A program made the translations under genes and the position numbers. Of a stretch of DNA of 10,873 nucleotides, positions 1 through 6,288 are shown piece by piece. Below the pieces are notes generated by a model. That model saw only the letters and a program-made list of their open reading frames with translations, did no database searches and was not told the DNA's origin. The first letter of the stretch is position 1. Every line of letters starts with the position of its first letter. The stretch lies in the NCBI GenBank assembly GCA_012516115.1, contig JAAYXC010000084.1:1-10873 (forward strand), written 5' to 3'. This DNA is from Bacillota bacterium (GTDB lineage Bacteria; Bacillota; UBA4882; JAAYXC01).

Positions 1-40
1 ATATTAAAATATATATATTACAATATCACTATATTATTTG
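1..40. other. AT-rich tract at the left edge
   Basis: Only 4 of these 40 bases are G or C, in a window that is otherwise strongly GC-rich. It contains a self-complementary 12-base run of alternating A and T at 8-19. It could be promoter DNA for a gene lying to the left, a recombination or insertion edge, or simply an intergenic spacer. Nothing in it codes for a recognisable protein. Confidence 0.6.
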
Positions 41-48
41 CCGGTCAA
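20..48 (-). promoter_or_regulatory. possible sigma-A type promoter reading leftward out of the window
   Basis: On the minus strand TTGACC (48 to 43, five of six matches to the -35 consensus) is followed after 17 bases by TATTGT (25 to 20, four of six matches to the -10 consensus), inside AT-rich DNA. It would drive a gene beyond the left edge. This is a weak match in a composition where -10-like hexamers arise by chance, so it is only a candidate. Confidence 0.25.
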
Positions 49-69
49 GGCCTGGCCCGCCATTGTTGC

Positions 70-201
70 TTAAAGGTCATCTATCGGCTTTCTCGTCAAA
101 CCGGCTCCCGGGGTGAAAGTAAAGTCCATCGCTCCCCGCAGCGGGTAGTTCGAGGAGCTCACGGCCACCTTGCTCAACTGAGGCGGTTTCGTCCAGTGAG
201 A
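70..201 (-). other. stretch downstream of truA, no recognised gene; contains an open frame in phase with truA
   Basis: No gene is recognised between the truA stop and the AT-rich edge. The truA frame stays open for 43 codons after its TGA, to a TAA at 70-72. The translation begins SHWTKPPQLS and ends LTRKPIDDL. It reads rather like protein, but I do not recognise a family. No start codon with a ribosome binding site precedes it. It may be a gene remnant, a chance open frame in GC-rich DNA, or a readthrough tail. I found no hairpin followed by a T run on the minus strand, so no terminator for the operon is evident here. Confidence 0.3.
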
Positions 202-939
202 TCAATACTCCACCCGGACCAGGAAAAGCCCGCGGGCCGGCACGGCGGGACCGGCGGCAGGTCGGTGGCCCAGGGCCAGGAGTTCTTCCACCCACTCCGG
301 CGGGTGTTTGCCCAACCCTATCTCGAGGAGGGTGCCAACTATGTTCCGGACCATGCGGTAGAGAAAACCGTCGGCGGTAATGGTGAATGTAAGCAAGGGA
401 CCCTCCTCCTGCCACCCGGCGGCAAAGACCGTGCGAACGGTGGTCTTGACTTCGGTGGACCCGGAGGAACCGAAGACGGCGAAGTCGTGGCGGCCTACCA
501 GGAGGCGCGGCGCCGCTTCCATGGCCGCCAGATCCAGGGGGCGGGGGAAATGATAGCTACGGTCCCGCTCGAAGACCGGCCGTACGGAGGGCCGCCAGAG
601 CCGGTAAGTATAAGTCTTCCTCTTGGCGTCGCGGCGGGCATGGAACGCCAACGGGACCTCTTCGGCGGCCAGGACGGCGATGTCTCTGGGCAGGAGGCTA
701 TTTAAGGCCGGGACGAAACGTCCGGTCTCGATCCGGGAAGAGGTATGGAAGTTCACCACCTGCCCCAGGGCATGGACCCCGGCGTCGGTCCGGCCGGCGC
801 CGATGACGCGCGGCCGCTCACCGGTCAGATGGACCAGAGACTCTTCCAGCGTCCCCTGGATCGTCGGACCCTGCTTCTGCCGTTGAAAACCGAGATAAGC
901 GGTGCCTTCATAGGCCAGGGTCAATTTGATGTTGCGCAA
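202..939 (-). CDS. truA: tRNA pseudouridine(38-40) synthase TruA
   Basis: TruA converts uridines 38, 39 and 40 in the anticodon stem-loop of many tRNAs to pseudouridine; it is a cytosolic homodimer needing no cofactor. The 245-residue product has the usual family length. The catalytic motif GRTDAGVHA lies at residues 49-57, with the nucleophilic aspartate at D52. The C-terminal half has the conserved YRMVRNIVGTLLEIG segment. The start is TTG at 939-937. It is chosen because GGAGGAG (952-946) sits six bases upstream and the protein then begins RNIKLTLAYEGT, as in the family. Only two bases separate it from the ecfT stop, and its ribosome binding site lies inside ecfT, so translation is probably coupled. 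The ecfA1-ecfA2-ecfT-truA order is typical of Firmicutes, where rplM usually follows; here no rplM start appears in the next 201 bases. Confidence 0.96.
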   Translation of the reverse strand: MRNIKLTLAYEGTAYLGFQRQKQGPTIQGTLEESLVHLTGERPRVIGAGRTDAGVHALGQVVNFHTSSRIETGRFVPALNSLLPRDIAVLAAEEVPLAFHARRDAKRKTYTYRLWRPSVRPVFERDRSYHFPRPLDLAAMEAAPRLLVGRHDFAVFGSSGSTEVKTTVRTVFAAGWQEEGPLLTFTITADGFLYRMVRNIVGTLLEIGLGKHPPEWVEELLALGHRPAAGPAVPARGLFLVRVEY

Positions 940-941
940 AA

Positions 942-1712
942 CTATCTCCTCCCCAGCCAGAAGAAAAGGATGGCGGCCACCGGCCCGGCGAGGAAGACGA
1001 GACGGTCCCGGCGATCGAGGGCCGGCCGGGGACGGATCGGTCGCCGGGGATGACGCCCGTAACCGCGGGCGCGCATGGCCAGGGCCAGTTCATCGGCGCG
1101 CCGGAAGGCATATGAAAAGAGGGCCACGGCCAGGGCCTCGGCGGCGAGAAGCCTGGCCTTAAGACCCGGCCTTGCGCCGAGACCCCTGGCCCGTTGGGCC
1201 AGGCCTATCCGTTCGCCGGCCTCGAGCAGCTCGGGGAAGAGGCGGAGCCCCAGGCCGAGAACAAAAGCCGCCTTTTCCTCATCCCATCCCAGGTACCTCA
1301 GCGGCGCCGCAAGGCGGAGCAACCCTTCGAGGAGGCAAAGATTGGTCGTGGTGCCGGCCAGCCAACCGGCAAGGGCGAAGAAAATAAAAAGCCGCCCGAG
1401 GTTTAAAGCCGTGGCCCACAAAGCGGCCGCCGTAGGGCAACCGATCCGGGAACCCCGAAAAAAGAGGCCGGTCAAGAGGGCCACCAGAATAAGCCAGGAG
1501 AGGGAGCGGACGAGGCCGAGGAAGATCCGCCCGGGCAGGCGGGCCGAGGTCCAGAGCGCGATCACCAGTCCGCCGAGGATTAAAAAGGCGAGCGGATTCC
1601 GGACCACCATCCCGGCCCCTACCAGCCCTCCGGCCAGGATGAGCTTGGCCAGGGGGTCCCGGCGGTGCCAGAAGGAGTCCACCGCCCAAAAACGGCCGAA
1701 GAAATTCCTCAT
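942..1712 (-). CDS. ecfT: ECF transporter transmembrane coupling component EcfT
   Basis: EcfT is the membrane scaffold of energy-coupling factor importers: it links the two ATPases to exchangeable substrate-binding S components that bring in vitamins or metal ions. The 256-residue product opens with a family-like VDSFWHRRDPLAKL segment (residues 11-24). Hydrophobic spans follow at about 21-37, 41-54, 65-85, 95-120 and 238-253. Two coupling-helix Ala-Arg-Gly motifs, A175-R176-G177 (QRARGLG) and A215-R216-G217 (MRARGYG), are intact; in the family these arginines dock into grooves of the two ATPases. The frame is open 60 codons further upstream, but that part overlaps ecfA2 in another frame and looks unlike protein. 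ATG at 1712 gives an ATGA overlap of four bases with the ecfA2 stop, with a G-rich site just upstream. No S component is encoded in the window, so this is probably a shared (group II) module. Confidence 0.93.
   Translation of the reverse strand: MRNFFGRFWAVDSFWHRRDPLAKLILAGGLVGAGMVVRNPLAFLILGGLVIALWTSARLPGRIFLGLVRSLSWLILVALLTGLFFRGSRIGCPTAAALWATALNLGRLFIFFALAGWLAGTTTNLCLLEGLLRLAAPLRYLGWDEEKAAFVLGLGLRLFPELLEAGERIGLAQRARGLGARPGLKARLLAAEALAVALFSYAFRRADELALAMRARGYGRHPRRPIRPRPALDRRDRLVFLAGPVAAILFFWLGRR
946..952 (-). promoter_or_regulatory. ribosome binding site deciding the TTG start of truA
   Basis: GGAGGAG on the minus strand is six bases from TTG (939-937). It lies within the last codons of ecfT. 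No ATG or GTG in frame gives a better start. Confidence 0.75.
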
Positions 1713-2518
1713 CCGGCTCCCCCCCGCCGCGGCCCGCCATGGAGGATCTGCCTGGCCACCGTTTCCTCGTCCTGGCCCACCTCTTCGATCTCCCATCCGC
1801 GCCGAATGAGGCCGGCCAGGACGGCCGGAACCGGGGGGAGAACAAGCCCGGCCTCGGTAAGAGGCTCCGGCCGGTAGATGAACTCCCGCCACCGGCCGTC
1901 GGCGACCAGAGAACCACGGGCAAGAACGACGAGCCGTGGACAGGTCCGCCAGAGAAAGTCCAGATCGTGGGAGGCCACCATCACCGTGCCGGGGAAAGAG
2001 CGGACGAGGGTGATGATCCGGCCACGGGCGCGGACTGGAAGCCCGGCGGTGGGCTCATCGAGAAAAAGGAGATCCGGCCGGCCGGCCAGGACCGCGGCGA
2101 TGGGCACCAGCCGTCTTTCCGCCGTGGGGAGGGCCAGCGGGTCAAGGTCGAGAAGGTCCTCCGCCAGGCCCACCCGCACCAGGGAAGCGCGGATCGCTTC
2201 TTCCACCACCGCTTCTTCCAACCCCAGGGCCCGCGGCGCGAAGGCCAGTTCTTCGCGGACCGTGGGGGCAAAAAGGGCCATCTCCGGTTCTTGCAGGACC
2301 AGCCCCACCCGGGTGTTTTCCGGCCGCCGGACCCGACCGGACGTCGGCGGATACAATCCGGCGGCCAAAAGGAGCAGGCTCGACTTGCCCGCGCCCGACG
2401 GCCCGGAGACGCCGAGGTGCTCGCCGGGGCCCACCGCAAGGCTTACTTCGGCCAGGGCCAGCCGTTCTCCCGGCACACCTCGCCCGTAGACCAGACTTAC
2501 CCTTTCCAGATAGAGCAT
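1709..2518 (-). CDS. ecfA2: ECF transporter ATPase, EcfA2 position, with degenerate signature motif and D-loop
   Basis: This is one of the two cytosolic ABC ATPases that power the ECF importer. The product has 269 residues, near the family norm. Intact parts are Walker A GPSGAGKS (39-46, lysine K45), Q-loop glutamine Q76 in LQEPEMALF, Walker B LLFLDEP (150-156, catalytic E155) and H-loop histidine H184 in ASHD. The ABC signature, usually LSGGE/Q, reads LPTAE (130-134) although the following RR is kept. The D-loop aspartate of the usual GLDP is replaced, giving GLPV (159-162). The reading frame is clean, so these look like substitutions rather than a frameshift. It can therefore bind ATP on its own Walker A side but offers a poor signature to its partner. 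The ATG at 2518 lies 22 bases inside ecfA1 and is preceded closely by GAGGAG; the start MLYLERVSLVYG fits the family. The ecfA2 name rests on gene order. Confidence 0.93.
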   Translation of the reverse strand: MLYLERVSLVYGRGVPGERLALAEVSLAVGPGEHLGVSGPSGAGKSSLLLLAAGLYPPTSGRVRRPENTRVGLVLQEPEMALFAPTVREELAFAPRALGLEEAVVEEAIRASLVRVGLAEDLLDLDPLALPTAERRLVPIAAVLAGRPDLLFLDEPTAGLPVRARGRIITLVRSFPGTVMVASHDLDFLWRTCPRLVVLARGSLVADGRWREFIYRPEPLTEAGLVLPPVPAVLAGLIRRGWEIEEVGQDEETVARQILHGGPRRGGAG

Positions 2519-3312
2519 ATCTCCTCGACCAGGACCGCGGGATCGCCGGAGACCGGAGACCGGAGGGGAAGGCCGCCGCGGATCAGGGCTTCGGCTAAAA
2601 GGTGGAGAGGGGGAAAAGGAAACTCCGACTCCGCCGGCCGCGTCTCCCGGGCAAAAAGATCCCGGGGCGGCCCGCTCCAGAGAAGGCCTTCCGGCTCCAG
2701 CAGCCCCACCCGATCGGCGTAAGCGGTCTCGGCTGGATCTCCGGTCAACCAGAGAACCGCCCGCCCTTCGGTCGCCGCTTCCCGGGCCATGATCCGGACC
2801 GTGGCCGCGGAGATGGGATCGAGCATGGCGGTGGGTTCATCAAGAACCAGACATAGAGGTTGGGCGGCCAGGGCCGCGGCTACGGCCAGGCGTTGTCTCT
2901 CCCCTCCGGAAAGACTACCCGGCGGCCGCTCCCGTTCCTCCCAGAGACCAAAGCGCCGGAGAACCTCTTCGGTCCGGACCGTGGCTGCGGCCTCATCCCA
3001 GCCCGCCCAGAGCAGACCGATCTTGACCTCTTCGGCCACGGTGGCGGCAAAAAGCCCCTGGCCCGGGGAAGAAAAGACGATGGCCACCGGGGGAGATTTC
3101 CCTTCTTCGGCGTAAGGAAGGAGCACCTTCCCCCGGTCCGGACGGACCAGGCCGGCGGCCAAAAGCGCTACGGCCCGCAAGAAAGCCGGCTCGGCGGCCC
3201 AAAGAGCGAAAAACTCTCCGCCGGACACCGTGAAACTGAGGCCGGAGAGAGTCGCCACCCCCGGCTCCAGGGGTGTAAAACCAACCTCGACAAACTGGAG
3301 TAGAACGCTCAT
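2497..3312 (-). CDS. ecfA1: ECF transporter ATPase, EcfA1 position, lacking Walker A, Q-loop and H-loop residues
   Basis: This is an ABC ATPase homologue of the ECF importer, 271 residues, in the place normally held by EcfA1 directly after rplQ. An ungapped mental alignment with the family places Walker A at residues 39-47. There the expected G-x-x-G-x-G-K-S/T is AAEPAFLRA, with leucine L45 at the lysine position. The Q-loop glutamine is serine S81 (VFSSPGQGLF) and the H-loop histidine is glycine G191 (WLTGDP). In contrast the signature LSGGERQR (134-141), Walker B LVLDEP (155-160, E159) and D-loop MLDP (163-166) are perfect. Other frames do not restore a Walker A, so this is divergence, not a frameshift. 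It probably cannot hold ATP itself but supplies the signature to EcfA2. ATG at 3312 gives an ATGA overlap with the rplQ stop; I see no strong ribosome binding site, which suggests coupled translation. Confidence 0.92.
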   Translation of the reverse strand: MSVLLQFVEVGFTPLEPGVATLSGLSFTVSGGEFFALWAAEPAFLRAVALLAAGLVRPDRGKVLLPYAEEGKSPPVAIVFSSPGQGLFAATVAEEVKIGLLWAGWDEAAATVRTEEVLRRFGLWEERERPPGSLSGGERQRLAVAAALAAQPLCLVLDEPTAMLDPISAATVRIMAREAATEGRAVLWLTGDPAETAYADRVGLLEPEGLLWSGPPRDLFARETRPAESEFPFPPLHLLAEALIRGGLPLRSPVSGDPAVLVEEICSIWKG

Positions 3313-3650
3313 TGCACCAGTTCGAGAAGGGCCATGGGCGCCGCGTCCCCCCGCCGGGGGCCGAGCTTGACGATGCGGGTATAACCACCGGGACGGTCTT
3401 TATATTTCGGGGCGATCTCGGTAAAAAGCTTCTGCAGGACCGCGGGCTCCAGCAACTCCGCCGCCGCCAACCGGCGGGCGTGAAGATCGCCCCTTTTCGC
3501 CAAGGCGATCAGACGCTCGGCGTGGGCCCGTGCCTCTTTGGCCTTGATCTCGGTGGTCCTGATCCTTCCATACTTAAACAAAGCAGTCGTGACGCTCCGC
3601 AATAAAGCCCGACGGCCGCCGCTGCGGCGACCGAGTTTACGTTCGAGCAT
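3309..3650 (-). CDS. rplQ: 50S ribosomal protein L17
   Basis: L17 is a large-subunit protein near the peptide exit tunnel. The 113-residue product shows the family hallmarks: KLGRRSGGRRALLRS at residues 5-19, GDLHARR at 54-60, and a conserved end GGYTRIVKLGPRRGDAAPMA (88-107). The frame is open for 15 codons upstream of the chosen ATG (3650). That extension is unlike L17, and the ATG has GGAGGT five bases upstream, so the shorter form is chosen. It starts 41 bases after the rpoA stop, the standard rpoA-rplQ order, and its stop overlaps the ecfA1 start by four bases. Confidence 0.97.
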   Translation of the reverse strand: MLERKLGRRSGGRRALLRSVTTALFKYGRIRTTEIKAKEARAHAERLIALAKRGDLHARRLAAAELLEPAVLQKLFTEIAPKYKDRPGGYTRIVKLGPRRGDAAPMALLELVQ

Positions 3651-3691
3651 GGCGCACCTCCGGAGAGTAGAGTAGATTTGCCAGGAAGAGC

Positions 3692-4639
3692 TCACTCCTC
3701 CGACTTGCGCAACGAAAGACCGAGGGCCTCCAGTTTCTGCTGGACTTCCTCCAACGACTTGCGACCCAGGTTCCGTACCTTCATCATGTCTTCCTCGGTC
3801 TTGCGCGTCAAGTCCTCCACGGTGTTGATCCCCGCCCGTTTGAGGCAGTTGTAGGAACGCACCGAGAGATCCAGCTCTTCGATGGTCATCTCCAATAATT
3901 TGTTCTTCGACTCTTCTTCCTTCTCCACCATGATCTCGGCCGCGCTCACGGTCTGACTGAGCTTGACGAAGAGGGCCAGATGTTCGGAGAGGATCTTGGC
4001 CGAAAGCGAGACGGCCTCCACCGGGTTGATACTCCCGTCGGTCCAGACCTCCAAGACCAACCGGTCGTAGTCCGTCACCTGACCAACCCGCGTATGCTCC
4101 ACCGTATAGTTCACCTTACGGACCGGGGTGAAGATGGAGTCGACCGGAATAACCCCGATGATGTTGGTCGTCCCCTTGTTCCGCTCGGCCGGAACGTAAC
4201 CGCGGCCTTTATCCAGGGTGATCTCCATGGAAAGGGTGCCGCCCTCGCCCACCGTGGCGATATGGAGTTCGGGGTTTAGGATCTCCACGTCGCTTGGGAC
4301 CTCGATGTCCCCCGCCGTGACCTCTTTCGGGCCGGTGACCTCCAGCCTGACCTTCTTCGGTCCCTCCCCGTGGATCTTGGTCACCAGTTCCTTGAGGTTC
4401 AGGATGATCTCCGTGGTATCCTCGACCACCCCGGGGATGGTGGAGAACTCGTGGAGCACCCCATCTATCTTGACCGAAGTCACCGCCGTCCCCGGCAAAG
4501 ACGAAAGGAGGATGCGGCGGAGGGAATTCCCCAGCGTGATGCCGTATCCCCGTTCCAGGGGCTCGACGACAAAGACCCCATGCCTATCCTTATCGGGGAC
4601 ATCCTCGATCGCGATCTTCGGTTTTTCGATCTCGATCAA
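3692..4639 (-). CDS. rpoA: DNA-directed RNA polymerase subunit alpha
   Basis: The alpha dimer nucleates assembly of the core RNA polymerase, and its C-terminal domain touches promoter UP elements and activators. The product has 315 residues, a normal length. The N-terminal domain starts MIEIEKPKI and has the assembly segment YGITLGNSLRRILLSSLPG near residues 32-50. The C-terminal domain has VRSYNCLKRAGI, with R261 at the place of the DNA-contacting arginine of E. coli (R265), and NLGRKSLEEV near the end. The start is TTG at 4639-4637, with AAGGGAGGG seven bases upstream; no ATG or GTG nearby fits the family start. It lies 62 bases after rpsD, one of the larger gaps in the cluster. Confidence 0.98.
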   Translation of the reverse strand: MIEIEKPKIAIEDVPDKDRHGVFVVEPLERGYGITLGNSLRRILLSSLPGTAVTSVKIDGVLHEFSTIPGVVEDTTEIILNLKELVTKIHGEGPKKVRLEVTGPKEVTAGDIEVPSDVEILNPELHIATVGEGGTLSMEITLDKGRGYVPAERNKGTTNIIGVIPVDSIFTPVRKVNYTVEHTRVGQVTDYDRLVLEVWTDGSINPVEAVSLSAKILSEHLALFVKLSQTVSAAEIMVEKEEESKNKLLEMTIEELDLSVRSYNCLKRAGINTVEDLTRKTEEDMMKVRNLGRKSLEEVQQKLEALGLSLRKSEE

Positions 4640-4646
4640 ACGATAG

Positions 4647-4655
4647 CCCTCCCTT
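4647..4655 (-). promoter_or_regulatory. ribosome binding site deciding the TTG start of rpoA
   Basis: AAGGGAGGG on the minus strand is seven bases from TTG (4639-4637). The protein then begins IEIEKPKI, matching the conserved alpha N-terminus. Confidence 0.75.
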
Positions 4656-4701
4656 CGTTGGCTTGGCAGACAAAAACCGCGGCCTTCCCGAAGGAGACGT
4701 A

Positions 4702-5328
4702 TTAACGCGAATAAAGCTCCACGATCAGGTGCTCTTTAACCGGCACGTCGATCTGCTCCCGTAACGGTAGGGCCTTGACCCGGGCCACCATCTTCACCCG
4801 GTCCACCTCGAGCCACTCTGGTACCGTCCGGTCCTGGGCCTGCGCCACGAGTTGCTTGATACGCGGCGATTCCAGGGCCTGCTCGCGCAGCTTGATCTCA
4901 TCGCCCACCCGGACCAGGTAGGAAGGGATATTGACCTTGCGCCCGTTGACCTCAAAATGACCGTGGCGAACCAGTTGCCTGGCCTCGGCCCGCGAAGAAG
5001 CAAGCCCCATGCGGTAGACCACGTTGTCCAGCCGCGATTCGAGGATCTGGAGAAGGTTCTCGCCGGTCACGCCTTTCCGCCGTTCGGCCAGGGCGAAATA
5101 CCTGGCGAACTGGCGCTCGAGAATGCCGTAAATCCGGCGGAGTTTCTGTTTCTCCCGTAACTGGAGGCCGTACTCGGAGATCTTCTTGCGTTCCTGACCG
5201 TGTTGACCGGGCGCATAAGACCGCCGGGTAATGGCGCATTTCTCGCTTAAACAACGGTCGCCTTTGAGGTAGAGTTTTTCTCCCTCCCGTCGGCATAGAC
5301 GGCAGACCGGGCCCGTATATCTGGCCAT
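4702..5328 (-). CDS. rpsD: 30S ribosomal protein S4, zinc-binding form
   Basis: S4 is a primary 16S rRNA binder that begins small-subunit assembly; in several bacteria it also represses its own operon. The product has 208 residues. Four N-terminal cysteines (C9, C12, C26, C31) form a likely zinc site, so this is the metal-binding C+ version. The S4 RNA-binding domain spans about 98-160 (SRLDNVVYRMGLASSRAEAR, then VNGRKVNIPSYLV). The C-terminus LIVELYSR is typical. The frame is open six codons further, but ATG at 5328 with GGAGGT nine bases upstream gives the canonical MARYTGPVCRLCR start. Its place between rpsK and rpoA follows the E. coli and clostridial order rather than that of Bacillus subtilis, where rpsD is separate. 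The 18-base gap from rpsK is mostly ribosome binding site. Confidence 0.98.
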   Translation of the reverse strand: MARYTGPVCRLCRREGEKLYLKGDRCLSEKCAITRRSYAPGQHGQERKKISEYGLQLREKQKLRRIYGILERQFARYFALAERRKGVTGENLLQILESRLDNVVYRMGLASSRAEARQLVRHGHFEVNGRKVNIPSYLVRVGDEIKLREQALESPRIKQLVAQAQDRTVPEWLEVDRVKMVARVKALPLREQIDVPVKEHLIVELYSR

Positions 5329-5346
5329 GTCCTTTACACCTCCCAC

Positions 5347-5748
5347 TCAGACTCGGCGCCGTTTCGGCGGACGGCAACCGTTATGCGGGATCGGGGTGAC
5401 GTCCTTGATGAGGCTCACGTCGATCCCGGCGGCCTGGAGGGAACGGATGGCCGCTTCCCGTCCGGCTCCGGGCCCTTTGACGTAGACTTCCTCCTGCCGC
5501 AGCCCGTGTTCCATGGCCGCTTTGGCCGCGGCTTCCGCGGCCATCTGGGCGGCGAAAGGTGTACTCTTCCGCGAGCCTTTAAACCCCACCGTACCCGCAC
5601 TGGCCCAGGAGATCACGTTCCCCTGGGGATCGGTAATGGTGACGATGGTATTATTAAAAGTCGACTTTATATGGGCGACTCCGTTTTCGATGTGTTTTCT
5701 TTCCCGCCGCTTGGCCCGGGCGCCGCGTCTTGTCGTTCTGGCCGCCAT
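5347..5748 (-). CDS. rpsK: 30S ribosomal protein S11
   Basis: S11 sits on the platform of the small subunit next to the mRNA exit region. The product has 133 residues, slightly longer than many homologues because of a basic N-terminus (residues 1-18). Conserved blocks include HIKSTFNNTIVTITDPQGN (26-44), the SAGTVGFKGSRKSTPFAAQ region and the C-terminal DVTPIPHNGCRPPKRRRV. The ATG at 5748 is preceded by AGGGAG at five bases. It follows rpsM after 18 bases and precedes rpsD by 18 bases, the invariant alpha-operon order. Confidence 0.98.
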   Translation of the reverse strand: MAARTTRRGARAKRRERKHIENGVAHIKSTFNNTIVTITDPQGNVISWASAGTVGFKGSRKSTPFAAQMAAEAAAKAAMEHGLRQEEVYVKGPGAGREAAIRSLQAAGIDVSLIKDVTPIPHNGCRPPKRRRV

Positions 5749-5766
5749 TCTGGCTCCCTGCCCCCT

Positions 5767-6138
5767 TTATTTCTTTCTCCTTACGCCCACGGTTTTCTTC
5801 ACGCCTTTACGCGTACGGGCGTTGGTACGTGTCCGTTGGCCCCGCACCGGCAACCCACGGCGATGCCGGAGCCCCCGGTAGCTCCCGATCTCGATCAACC
5901 GCTTGATGTTCATCGCTTCCTCGCGACGCAGGTCGCCTTCGACCTTATAATCGCGATCGATGATCTCGCGGAGTTTGGTCACCTCTTCCTCGGTGAGATC
6001 CCGGACCCTGGTATCCGGATTAACCCCGGCCTTGGCCAGGACTTCCCGCGCGGTGGAAAGCCCCAAACCATAGATGTAAGTCAAGGCGATCTCGATCCGC
6101 TTTTCCCGCGGCAGATCCACCCCGTCAATACGCGCCAT
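5767..6138 (-). CDS. rpsM: 30S ribosomal protein S13
   Basis: S13 lies in the head of the small subunit, contacts the P-site tRNA and forms bridges to the large subunit. The product has 123 residues. It starts MARIDGVDLPREKRIEIALTYIYGLG, carries the helix-two-turn-helix region, and ends in the basic tail GLRHRRGLPVRGQRTRTNAR followed by TRKGVKKTVGVRRKK. The ATG at 6138 has GGAGG a few bases upstream. It lies 21 bases after rpmJ, the standard infA-rpmJ-rpsM-rpsK order. Confidence 0.98.
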   Translation of the reverse strand: MARIDGVDLPREKRIEIALTYIYGLGLSTAREVLAKAGVNPDTRVRDLTEEEVTKLREIIDRDYKVEGDLRREEAMNIKRLIEIGSYRGLRHRRGLPVRGQRTRTNARTRKGVKKTVGVRRKK

Positions 6139-6159
6139 CCTTCCTCCGCCTCCTTAAGC

Positions 6160-6273
6160 TTAACCCTGTTTCTGTTTGTGCTTCGGATTGCTACAGATCA
6201 CCATAACCCGGCCTTTGCGCCGCACGATCTTGCAGTTCTCGCAGCCCGGTTTGACCGAAGGTCGTACTTTCAT
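6160..6273 (-). CDS. rpmJ: 50S ribosomal protein L36, zinc-ribbon form
   Basis: L36 is the smallest protein of the large subunit and stabilises 23S rRNA structure. The 37-residue product reads MKVRPSVKPGCENCK and ends NPKHKQKQG. C11, C14, C27 and H32 give the C-X2-C-X12-C-X4-H zinc ribbon of the C+ form; the zinc-free paralogue used under zinc limitation would lack these. The ATG at 6273 is preceded by GGGAGG at eight bases. It sits 15 bases after infA and 21 before rpsM, its usual place. Confidence 0.97.
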   Translation of the reverse strand: MKVRPSVKPGCENCKIVRRKGRVMVICSNPKHKQKQG

Positions 6274-6288
6274 GGCCTAAGCCTCCCG

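Noticed and set aside
77..415. Minus-strand open frame of 112 codons overlapping the end of truA
   Set aside because: Most of it is a shadow of truA in another frame, with proline- and arginine-rich low-complexity translation and no ribosome binding site.
942..1892. Longer EcfT starting at 1892
   Set aside because: The extra 60 residues overlap ecfA2 in another frame, are G/P/R-rich and do not resemble EcfT, while the ATG at 1712 gives a typical ATGA overlap and a family-like N-terminus.
1739..2722. Plus-strand open frame (327 codons) opposite ecfA2 and ecfA1
   Set aside because: It crosses the boundary of two well-supported minus-strand genes, shows no motif and has shadow-like composition.
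3160..3220. A frameshift or sequencing error hiding a normal Walker A in ecfA1
   Set aside because: The frame aligns without gaps to the family on both sides of the site (GEFFAL before, AAGLVRPDRGKV after), and neither of the other two minus-strand frames contains a G-x-x-G-x-G-K-S/T.
4672..4694. Possible terminator between rpsD and rpoA (CCTTCGGGAAGG followed by a T5 run)
   Set aside because: The stem has only four or five pairs and the T run starts six bases after it. A terminator ahead of rpoA in this operon is unlikely.
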